Assembly (NCBI GenBank): GCA_017483665.1
Contig: JAFUVM010000075.1
Span: 1 to 50,247 of the forward strand
Reading direction: 5' to 3'
DNA length: 50,247 nucleotides
From: Bacteroidaceae bacterium
GTDB lineage: Bacteria; Bacteroidota; Bacteroidia; Bacteroidales; Bacteroidaceae
Shown: piece after piece, positions 7,948 through 15,374 of the stretch
Numbering within the stretch: the stretch's first letter is position 1
Layout: every line of letters starts with the position of its first letter
The notes under the pieces: model-generated
What the model saw: only the letters and a program-made list of their open reading frames with translations
Database searches by the model: none
Told to the model about the DNA's origin: nothing
Program-made: the position numbers and the translations under genes

Positions 7948-10248
7948 TTACTTCACTAAAACTTTCTTACCGTTCACGATGTTGATGCCTCTCTGCACCT
8001 TGCCGAGGCGCTGGCCTGCGAGGTTGTAGACAGAAGAGTCTTCACTCTTCACTCTTAATTCTTCATTCATGCCGGTTGCTTCGTCTTCGTCGAAGAAGAA
8101 TGCCTTGACTTCGGCTGCAGGAGCTGTCAGATAGCAACGGTTAGCCTTCACAGTGGGCTGGTTGTTTCTGCCGGTAGCTACCTGATAGAAGCCGATACGC
8201 TCGTTGTTGTTCTGCAGGACATAAGAGCCGGCGGGGGCGGGAGTGTCCGTGTAGACACCTGTAAGCAAGCCGACGGTGGGCATACCCTTGACGATGATGC
8301 CGCTGACAACCATCTCAATTGCCGCAGGGGTCTGAACGACAACCGGCGTGTTGGCGGGAAGGACGGGCGTCTCGATGGCCGTGAGCGTCAGGAGGCCCTT
8401 CTCGTCGGCTCCCGTAACGGTGCTGACGTATTGCTGATATTCCTCGGGCAGAACGACAGCGAAGGGAGCGCAGAATGTGCCGATGAGGGACTCGCCGACG
8501 GCAAGTGTAGCCTCGCCTTTGTCGCCGACCTCAACGCGGACAGGAGAGCCGGGGATGTCGATATTGAGAAGAACATAGAAGTAGCCGTTCCTGATAGTGC
8601 CTTCCATCACGAGAGGAATGTCGCCCAGCATGGGACCCATCCACATGTCGACGCCTTCCTTGTCGCCTGCGGTAATCTGAATCGTGCCGTCGAAGGAGAA
8701 CTTGCCCTCGCTGTCGACCTCGAGGCCGTCGATGGTGACGTTGCCGATATTTGTGGTCTCACCGAGGCTGAAGTTCTTCAGGTTGAAGTCGAGCGTGTTC
8801 GCATCATTATAACGATACGTCACGTCGATGGAGGTCTCCACGGGTGTGCCGTTCCCGACAGACACATACTTCTCATAGGTAACCGTCGCAGGCTCATCGT
8901 TGTAGACGAGTTCCACGTCGTCGACATACAGGTGGTCGTCTGCCTGGCCCTGACCGGGATCGGCGTTTGTTGCGAGGTTGACGATGATGTACATCTGTCC
9001 GTCGGTATAGCTGCCGGTCCACTCGAAGGGAACCTCGAACATCTGCCATTCGCCGTTTGTGGCGGGGAAGTCCTTCCTGGCCTTTGCGATGACATGAGCC
9101 TTTTCCTCGTCCGACTCGAAGGAAGGATCGCTGTAGGTGATGTAGTCGTAAGCGTCGTGTACCACAGCCTCCATGTGAGCGTTGGGATGTTCTGCGTTCT
9201 CAGCGGCAGGAACGAACTTTGCCCAGAAGCGGATAGCGCTGGGAATCCGGGAGAGCGTCTCGCTCTTCTTGGGGTCGGAAGTCTTGCTGAAGTTGTAGTT
9301 GCCCTTGTCTGATGCAGTCGTAGCACCGGCGTTGATACAGCCGGTCGTCAGGTTGCCCTGGGCTGCGATGCCGAGGACGGAACGCGACCAGATGTCGACA
9401 CAGTAGAGACCGTTGCTGCCGGGACGCCCGCCTTCGACCATCTGTACCTGCTTAGCACGGGCGAAGCTTGCGAAAGAACCTTCGTTGGTCTGGAAGGAGT
9501 TCCAGTTGTCGGGGGCATCGTTGCTGCTTGTCACACCGCGCCAGTCCTCGAAGTCGCCGTTGCCAATCTGTGTCACGCCGGCTTCCACGTTGTTGATGAC
9601 GGTCACGAGAAACGCGATGTCCTCATAGCCTTCGGACGAGAGGGTAACCGTTGCCGTGCCAGGAGCCTTGGGGGTCAGCGTGCCGGCTTCGTCCACTTCG
9701 ACTACCGCCGTATTGCTGGAGGCGGCTGTTGCTGTGACGTTCTTCACCAGCAGGCCGTCGGGCACGGCAGGTGTGGCGTCGATGTTCACGTAGATATGAT
9801 CCTGGCTGAACTCAAAGTAAGGCAGAGTGGGGTCAACATATTCGAACTTTGCATAGAACGTCTGGGTTGCACTTTCCACCTTGGTGTCTGCCGTGATGGA
9901 GGCGATGTACGGATTATCGGTGCTTGCGGGATTGCCCGAGCACTCCTCTGTGGCGTACCAGCCTGAGAACTTGTAATCCTCGCCGGCCTGTGCGTACAGG
10001 TAATAGCTGTGGCTGGGCGCACTGCTCTGCTCGTCGGCTCCGGATTCTGCAGAAGACTCTGCTGCATATTCGCGAGCGTCCTCCTCGACGGCGGAGGCGT
10101 AACTTACGTATACCTTACCCTCTCCCTCGGCAACTTTGGCTGTTGCCTTGGAGTAATACTTGCTGTTGCCGGCCATAGCCGACACGCTGAACATGGTGAG
10201 CATCACCACGAGGAGGCTTTGGAGCCTCATGAGTCTGTTTTGTGTCAT
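7948..10248 (-). CDS. Secreted multidomain protein: Ig-like, PCMD-like, calycin-like, sorting tail
   Basis: 766 residues, function unknown. A signal peptide ends near residue 26 (AMA). Visible regions: an acidic, Ser/Ala/Glu-rich stretch (55-80), a Big_2-like Ig repeat (about 150-218, SNTAVVEVDEAGTLTPKAPG), a beta-rich region like putative carbohydrate-metabolism/binding domains (228-450, ending DDHLYVDDVELVY), a calycin-like domain (about 455-566), a beta-rich region (575-715) and a short C-terminal sorting-like tail (VYNLAGQRL to VLVK). The calycin-like part resembles the dockerin protein two genes upstream (FNLKNFSLG with FILKNFFLS; MLGDIPLVMEG with MMGEIPLKMKG). Residues about 727-736 are encoded by a heptad repeat. 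The DUF4105 gene ends 7 nt upstream. Confidence 0.7.
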   Translation of the reverse strand: MTQNRLMRLQSLLVVMLTMFSVSAMAGNSKYYSKATAKVAEGEGKVYVSYASAVEEDAREYAAESSAESGADEQSSAPSHSYYLYAQAGEDYKFSGWYATEECSGNPASTDNPYIASITADTKVESATQTFYAKFEYVDPTLPYFEFSQDHIYVNIDATPAVPDGLLVKNVTATAASSNTAVVEVDEAGTLTPKAPGTATVTLSSEGYEDIAFLVTVINNVEAGVTQIGNGDFEDWRGVTSSNDAPDNWNSFQTNEGSFASFARAKQVQMVEGGRPGSNGLYCVDIWSRSVLGIAAQGNLTTGCINAGATTASDKGNYNFSKTSDPKKSETLSRIPSAIRFWAKFVPAAENAEHPNAHMEAVVHDAYDYITYSDPSFESDEEKAHVIAKARKDFPATNGEWQMFEVPFEWTGSYTDGQMYIIVNLATNADPGQGQADDHLYVDDVELVYNDEPATVTYEKYVSVGNGTPVETSIDVTYRYNDANTLDFNLKNFSLGETTNIGNVTIDGLEVDSEGKFSFDGTIQITAGDKEGVDMWMGPMLGDIPLVMEGTIRNGYFYVLLNIDIPGSPVRVEVGDKGEATLAVGESLIGTFCAPFAVVLPEEYQQYVSTVTGADEKGLLTLTAIETPVLPANTPVVVQTPAAIEMVVSGIIVKGMPTVGLLTGVYTDTPAPAGSYVLQNNNERIGFYQVATGRNNQPTVKANRCYLTAPAAEVKAFFFDEDEATGMNEELRVKSEDSSVYNLAGQRLGKVQRGINIVNGKKVLVK
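8040..8067. repeat. Heptad repeat inside coding sequence
   Basis: Four tandem heptads (CTTCACT twice, CTTAATT, CTTCATT on the plus strand) lie within the 3' end of the large secreted protein gene. They encode the low-complexity MNEELRVKSE segment just before the C-terminal tail. The type matches the AATTAAG/AGTGAAG heptads seen at 4302-4407. Confidence 0.65.
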
Positions 10249-10255
10249 AATCCTT

Positions 10256-11416
10256 CTAAAGGTTACTTTTTGTACTTGTTGTTTGATATCTTGCAGTGTT
10301 TTTCTTTATTTCAACGTTGCAGGCTGCCATTGCTGCGGCGAGCACGAGGTGGGCGCTGTCCACTATCTGATGCGGGTAGAGGAGCATCCCGGCTATCCAA
10401 GCCAGACAGATGGCGGCGAAGGGCAATGCCCAGTGTCTGCGCCACCTCCATAGGAGGAAGGGCAGCGGACAGAAGGGGATGACGAGCCAGTTCCATTGCG
10501 TACAGGGCAAGTGGGACAAGGCTACCAGATAGAGCACGAACGCACCGAGCAAGAGGCACGGGGTAAGCACGGCTGCGCGGAACCAAACATTGTGCAGACG
10601 CAGGTTGACGAGCGAGAGCAGCAGCACGACGAGCGAGAGCATGAGGGGCGTCACACGGGCGGGCTGGACGGTTTTCGTGGTGGGCTGTAGCACGTTGCAT
10701 CCGTCCTCCACGAGCGGGATGCCGAATGCCTTGGCTCCTTGCAGCACCTCCACCAGCTCGCCGGGGATGATGACTTTGCGGCGGTTGTCGATGCGGACGT
10801 CGTTGGCCTCGCCTGACACGAACGTACACACGAAGATGTGGTTCCACTCGTTGACGATGCTGTCGCCGCCTATCTCCTTGCGCGAGCGACCGTACTTCTC
10901 CGGCCACGGAGCGTACTCCAGGCTGTCCCTGCCGATGGCTTCTTCCAGCCAGTCGAGCACCGAGACGGCACAGCTGCGGTTCATGTAGTCGTAGGGGACG
11001 GGCGAGTACTGCAGACGTTGGTCCATCTGTTGCCAGAGACGCTGCTTGACGCGGATGGGCAGGCGAAGCACATATTCCGTCACGCCTCGGCCTTCGGGTG
11101 CATACTGCGCCACGTATTCCTCGGTCGGAACGGCGCGAACGCCCATCTTCAGGCGTCCGGCAAAGAAGTCGAGCACTTTGTGGCTGACATCCTCGCTCTC
11201 GTAGCTGTAGACATAGTCCAGTCCGTGCGTAGGGCACTGCAGGCGGAGACAAGCATGTCCGAGGGCGGAATAAATCTCCTCGCCGGGGCTTGCCACGCAG
11301 ACGGAAGCGATGACGAAGTCCTCGGCCGGTTGCTTCGCGTCGGCAGAGTCGGTCTGAGCGAATGCACAGGCAGGCAGCAAGAGCAGCAGAAGGAGCAAGC
11401 GGCGGAGGACTTTCAT
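10256..11416 (-). CDS. DUF4105 (Lnb N-terminal-like) membrane protein
   Basis: 386 residues. A signal sequence with a Leu run (1-20, AFA) precedes a periplasmic DUF4105-like domain (about 33-245) that includes YSALGHACLRL, YVYSYES, a PYDYMNRSCAVSVLDWL segment and WNHIFVCTFV. The GHxxL plus Cys/Asn arrangement resembles NlpC/P60-like folds described for this group, but activity is not established. The C-terminal third has about four membrane segments (250-370). It lies between two calycin-like secreted proteins, 45 nt after one and 7 nt before the other, so the three probably act together at the envelope. Confidence 0.75.
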   Translation of the reverse strand: MKVLRRLLLLLLLLPACAFAQTDSADAKQPAEDFVIASVCVASPGEEIYSALGHACLRLQCPTHGLDYVYSYESEDVSHKVLDFFAGRLKMGVRAVPTEEYVAQYAPEGRGVTEYVLRLPIRVKQRLWQQMDQRLQYSPVPYDYMNRSCAVSVLDWLEEAIGRDSLEYAPWPEKYGRSRKEIGGDSIVNEWNHIFVCTFVSGEANDVRIDNRRKVIIPGELVEVLQGAKAFGIPLVEDGCNVLQPTTKTVQPARVTPLMLSLVVLLLSLVNLRLHNVWFRAAVLTPCLLLGAFVLYLVALSHLPCTQWNWLVIPFCPLPFLLWRWRRHWALPFAAICLAWIAGMLLYPHQIVDSAHLVLAAAMAACNVEIKKNTARYQTTSTKSNL

Positions 11417-11461
11417 TCTCTTTTGATTCTGTATTGCGCTGGGACGAAGTGTCGGCTCAGG

Positions 11462-12106
11462 CTATTCCCCGGCCATGATGTTGAGGACGGAGACGAAGTC
11501 GGCGATGTCGACCTTCTCGTCGCCGTTGAGGTCGGCAGCCTTGTTGTCGGAGCCTTCGGCCATGACGTTGAGGATGCTGACGGCATCGGCAATGTCAACC
11601 TTCCCGTCGCCGTTGAGGTCGCCGCGGGTACCGACGGGGCCAAAGTCATCGCTGCCGAGCTGAACAAAGATAATCTCGCCCTGTAAGTCGATGTCGATGG
11701 TGACGAAAAGTTTCTCATCGTTGAATTTACCTTTCATCTTCAGCGGTATCTCGCCCATCATCGCTCCGAACCATAAAAACACGCCGGGCGTGTCGCCTTC
11801 CTTGATGACCAACGAGCCGTCGAAGCTGATATACTTCAAGCCGTCAGCACCTACTTCGACGGGGAGGTTGCACATCTCCATAGTGCCTACGGGCAGTGGT
11901 TCGTCTCCGATACTGAGGAAGAAGTTCTTCAGGATGAAGTTGACGGTGCCGTCGCCATTGTCAACTACGGTGACAGGCGTCATCTGCGGCTCGCTGATTT
12001 CGCCGTCGATGGTGACGACGAGCGGCTCGGTGTAGACTTTCTCTTGTTGTGCCATGCCGCAAAGTGCAGCAAGGAAGCACACGATACTGAGTAAAATTTT
12101 CTTCAT
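11462..12106 (-). CDS. Secreted calycin-like protein with dockerin type I repeats
   Basis: 214 residues. The signal peptide (1-19) ends at GMA. A calycin-like domain follows (about 24-150). The C-terminus has two 22-residue Ca-binding repeats (162-183 and 191-212), each with DLNGDxKVDIAD and a hydrophobic helix, the layout of a dockerin I module. The calycin-like part is paralogous to residues 455-566 of the 766-aa protein in the same run. Dockerins normally dock to cohesins; none is in the window, so the partner is unknown. The ATG at 12106 is chosen over the longer frame because it gives a standard signal peptide. Confidence 0.75.
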   Translation of the reverse strand: MKKILLSIVCFLAALCGMAQQEKVYTEPLVVTIDGEISEPQMTPVTVVDNGDGTVNFILKNFFLSIGDEPLPVGTMEMCNLPVEVGADGLKYISFDGSLVIKEGDTPGVFLWFGAMMGEIPLKMKGKFNDEKLFVTIDIDLQGEIIFVQLGSDDFGPVGTRGDLNGDGKVDIADAVSILNVMAEGSDNKAADLNGDEKVDIADFVSVLNIMAGE

Positions 12107-12195
12107 AATTTGGTTTTTGTTATTTGGGTGTGTTATGTGTTCAGATTCTTTTGCGAAGCAGTCGCATAAAGGCATTAAACATTCGAAACCGGGTG

Positions 12196-12203
12196 CAAAG
12201 GTA
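12196..12203 (-). promoter_or_regulatory. -7 box upstream of the calycin/DUF4105/miaA run
   Basis: Minus-strand TACCTTTG. The nearest upstream TTG (12230-12228) is 24 nt away, longer than normal, so only the -7 box is called. It predicts a leader of about 80-90 nt. Confidence 0.5.
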
Positions 12204-12353
12204 CGGAAAATAATCTTTCGAGGGTGGCAATTAAGGTAAAAGATGGCATAATACCGACTTTCTCACTCGTTTAATGATTATTTTGACGATATTAAAAGTA
12301 AATATATTCAACTAAATATAACGTGAACTCGACGAATATGGAAACTTACAGCC

Positions 12354-12538
12354 GTAACTATTCAGCAAATAGCGTCGGCATATAACTGATGAAGCAAAAA
12401 GAAACGAATTGAGATAATTATAATAATTCCTATCCGCGAAGAAGAATAACACTTCCATTTGCGCGAGTTTATTATTATCATTATTCCAATTCGTTTCCTA
12501 ATAACAAGATACCTGTTGACCTTCCGCTGAATAGTTAC
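12354..12538. mobile_element. 185-bp MITE with IS66-type ends
   Basis: Perfect 13-bp terminal inverted repeats GTAACTATTCAGC (12354-12366) and GCTGAATAGTTAC (12526-12538) are flanked by perfect 8-bp direct repeats TTACAGCC (12346-12353 and 12539-12546). Ends beginning GTAA with an 8-bp target duplication are the hallmark of the IS66 family. The interior has no transposase; it contains a second inverted repeat GAAACGAATTG/CAATTCGTTTC (12401-12411/12487-12497) extended by AT-rich pairing. It is thus a non-autonomous element that needs an IS66 transposase from elsewhere. The rest of the 687-nt gap between genes (12107-12793) holds a promoter box and a terminator hairpin, with no gene seen. Confidence 0.9.
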
Positions 12539-12726
12539 TTACAGCCTATCATGTGTTAAACAAACACAAAGCCACAAAGACACTAAGCAACTCACCATAG
12601 TGTGACGAGGTTGTCAGGTACTCGTCAGGGTCTTATCAACTGAGTTACTTACTGTTAAGAACAAATATGATGAGTGACGAGTGGTTTGCGCTTCCGGAAT
12701 AAGCGCAGGGCGCTTCAGAAATAAGC

Positions 12727-12760
12727 AGAGGGCGTGCCTGCTGAAACAGACGCGCCCTCT
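12727..12760 (-). terminator. Hairpin after the SusD gene
   Basis: 8-bp stem AGAGGGCG/CGCCCTCT around an 18-nt loop, 34 nt past the stop of the last gene in the FAS1-SusCD operon. There is no strong T run on the minus strand, so its efficiency is uncertain. Confidence 0.55.
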
Positions 12761-12793
12761 CGGGAAGTTCTTTGTGCTGTTATGTGCTGATGT

Positions 12794-15280
12794 TTACTCC
12801 TCGGGGATGGGGAGCCACCAGTTGTTCATGTTGGACAGCCAAGCCTTCAGGCCGCTGTCTTCCGAGCCTCTGCGCATAGCAACACGCTCGGCCAGATACT
12901 GCGGACCGCGGTGCAGCGAGGCACGGCAGAGGTCGCTGAAGCGACTGCCCTCGAAGGCAAGCTCCAGAGCCATCTCGTCGACGATGAGATCCTCTACGGC
13001 TTCCTTCACGTCATCGTCGATGGTGCCGCTGTAGATTTCCTCTGCGGTGACATCCCTCTGCTTGACGTCCTTTATCTTCTTTGCTACCTGGTCTACGTAG
13101 TTGTAGGAAGAGCGGCCGATATATTTGCCACTCCAATACTCGGGATCGTCGTAGAAGACAAGACCGCAACCGCGCTGGTGAACACCAATGGTGTAATAAA
13201 CGCCTGCAATTGCTTCGGGGTATGTAGAACTCGTAAGGGTGGTGACAAGCAACTTGCCCTGCTCCTTGTAAGGAATTCTGACGGTACGGCTTAATCCCTG
13301 CAGGTAAGGCTGGTTGAAGTCCATGAACTCAGGATGATTGGCAGCATTAGCCACCTCGCGACGATCCAGATAGTAGCATGCAGCATTAGCTCCGCCATTG
13401 ACAGGCTCGTTGCTGAAAGAGTTGGCATCTTTGGGTGCCCAGCGGATGCTATTCAATGCCTCGACGTACAAGTTGCCGTTCATATCGAAGATAGTACGCG
13501 GTTCTGCCATCGGATTTTCGGTGTTCTGAGAAGCTATGTACTCAGCCTGTAAGTAGTTCAGCACGGCCTCGAGAAGCTCAACCGGTGTGTCGCAGGTGCC
13601 GACAGCGGGAGAGGGAATGGTGTCGCCCGTGACGGCATCCACATAGCAATAGATAGAGTCGGACACCGCATAGTCGTAGGCCGTATAATTATACAAGCCG
13701 TACCACTGTGTCCTGTTCCGGTTGAGGGAGGCGTACCTCGTAGCAGGATCGGTGGGGAACCATTCGGAATTCGAGCAGATACCCGTCTTGAGCACAGCAA
13801 ATGCATAGCTGGGGAAGCCTGCGCCGTTCAGCGCCTCGGCAAAGCGCAGCCATACGGTGCTCTTGCGGTAGACAACGGGATAGGTCTGCGTGAAGATGCC
13901 GCTGGGGTTCTGCTTGGAAACCATCTTGCCATAGAGCACGTCGTCGCCTACGCGGAAGGTCCACTGCGAACCGTTGTCTTCGTAAATCCAAGCGCGACGG
14001 GCGTCGCCCACTCCGGGGATTACATCGATAGTGTCGGGCGTGAATTGGCCGTTGTTGGCCGTACCAACGTAAATCTCGTACTTCTGGCTGTCGCAAAGAG
14101 CTTCGTAGCCACGGCTGGGGATGAGCTGACGCTCGTAGTTGCGGGTCAGGCCGACGCTTGCGGTGGCACTCTCACCGCCAGAGGTTCGCATCTGGGCTTC
14201 GAAGCCGAACAGACGAGAGATGTCGGTCAGAACCTTACCCTCGAGCTTACCTTCGTTGCTGGGAATACAGGTGATGGATTCTATCTCCCTGTCTGCTGCA
14301 CCCGTCTCGGTAAAGGGATTGTTATCAAAATCTAAAACAGATAAGCCGGTAGAAGGAAGGCTCGAATAGCTGTAGAGGGGATTGTCGCGTTTGTCGTCGA
14401 GCTGGCCATAGCTGATGTAGTTGTCTGCAGAGAGCGGACCGCCATACTTCGAATTGAGGAAGTTGTAGTAGTGCGTGGCAGCCTTCATGTAGTCGGCCTG
14501 CGACTGCGAGGCGGCAGCCTTCAGCAGATAGAGGTCGCCCAGCACGATGCTGACGGGGAACATGCAGCGGCTGCTGTGGCAGACGAAATGGGTGTTACCG
14601 GCATTGGCATCACCATAGTTGAGGTACTCGGGATAGCCGTACATCTTCTCCACCTGCTCCATCTTCTCCAGGTCCGGACCGAGCTGCTCGGCCAGCGCCT
14701 CGGGGGTAACCTTGGGATAGTTGCCTCCGGCGGTGAAGTTGTTGATGTCGTCGGTGGTGAGCATCGGCTCGGTGTAGAAGGGCACACGGTTCGGGCCGTA
14801 AGCATAGAACAGCTGCATGTACACCCATGCACGGATGGCCTGCACCTGAGCATACTCCTTGATCATATACTTGCGGTTCGTGCCGGTGGTGAGGCTCGTG
14901 TCGCACATGGCGATGTAAGCGTTACAACTGTTGATGATGTGGTAGTAGTCGCTGACCTTCAGGTATGCACAGGCACCATCCTTGTACTTCTCGGAGCCTG
15001 TGTAACCCATACCGAAGTTCATAATAGGAGCGATGGTATCGCTGATGACTCCTGCTTCCACCAGGTCGCCACGGCACTCGTTGAGGATAACGTAGCGCTC
15101 AGCCACGTTCTGCAGAGACTTGAGAATACCCCAGTAGGAATAGAGGGTGTCCTCGGCGACCGTGTATGAGTGACGCTCGCTGTCGGGAGAGAGCATGTCC
15201 TGGCAGGATGTGGTGGACATGCCCAGCATCATGCTCAGCAACAGCATGCATATAATTGATTTGCTTTTCATCTTATTCAT
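12794..15280 (-). CDS. SusD/RagB-family outer-membrane lipoprotein, long
   Basis: 828 residues, well above the usual 500-650 of SusD proteins. The lipoprotein signal ends in TTSC (Cys26), so the protein is lipidated and expected on the cell surface as the lid of the SusC channel. SusD-like features are the N-terminal helical TPR-type region (ERYVILNECRGDLVEAG, IINSCNAYIAMCD, QAIRAWVYMQLFYAYG) and the C-terminal segment with ELAFEGSRFSDLCR. The central insert (about 330-560) accounts for the extra length and may form a substrate loop. Its SusC partner lies immediately upstream, separated by a 9-bp tandem repeat. The substrate is not indicated by any enzyme in the operon. Confidence 0.88.
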   Translation of the reverse strand: MNKMKSKSIICMLLLSMMLGMSTTSCQDMLSPDSERHSYTVAEDTLYSYWGILKSLQNVAERYVILNECRGDLVEAGVISDTIAPIMNFGMGYTGSEKYKDGACAYLKVSDYYHIINSCNAYIAMCDTSLTTGTNRKYMIKEYAQVQAIRAWVYMQLFYAYGPNRVPFYTEPMLTTDDINNFTAGGNYPKVTPEALAEQLGPDLEKMEQVEKMYGYPEYLNYGDANAGNTHFVCHSSRCMFPVSIVLGDLYLLKAAASQSQADYMKAATHYYNFLNSKYGGPLSADNYISYGQLDDKRDNPLYSYSSLPSTGLSVLDFDNNPFTETGAADREIESITCIPSNEGKLEGKVLTDISRLFGFEAQMRTSGGESATASVGLTRNYERQLIPSRGYEALCDSQKYEIYVGTANNGQFTPDTIDVIPGVGDARRAWIYEDNGSQWTFRVGDDVLYGKMVSKQNPSGIFTQTYPVVYRKSTVWLRFAEALNGAGFPSYAFAVLKTGICSNSEWFPTDPATRYASLNRNRTQWYGLYNYTAYDYAVSDSIYCYVDAVTGDTIPSPAVGTCDTPVELLEAVLNYLQAEYIASQNTENPMAEPRTIFDMNGNLYVEALNSIRWAPKDANSFSNEPVNGGANAACYYLDRREVANAANHPEFMDFNQPYLQGLSRTVRIPYKEQGKLLVTTLTSSTYPEAIAGVYYTIGVHQRGCGLVFYDDPEYWSGKYIGRSSYNYVDQVAKKIKDVKQRDVTAEEIYSGTIDDDVKEAVEDLIVDEMALELAFEGSRFSDLCRASLHRGPQYLAERVAMRRGSEDSGLKAWLSNMNNWWLPIPEE

Positions 15281-15298
15281 TTCTTTTTGGTTTATATA

Positions 15299-15374
15299 GG
15301 ACTTATAAGACTTATAGGACTTATAGGACTTATAGGACTTATGGGACTTATGAGACTTATGAGACTTATGAGAC
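15299..15374. repeat. 9-bp tandem repeat between SusC and SusD
   Basis: Eight full copies of a 9-mer (GGACTTATA, with A/G changes at the first and last base) and a partial ninth, in perfect 9-nt phase. The array begins 18 nt upstream of the SusD ATG (15280) and ends at the SusC stop codon (15376-15374). As it fills the SusC-SusD spacer, copy number would set the distance between them. Confidence 0.88.

Noticed and set aside
12354-12538. Structured ncRNA in the intergenic region
   Set aside because: The inverted repeats are explained by terminal repeats with a perfect 8-bp target duplication, i.e. a MITE; an RNA role cannot be excluded but is not needed.
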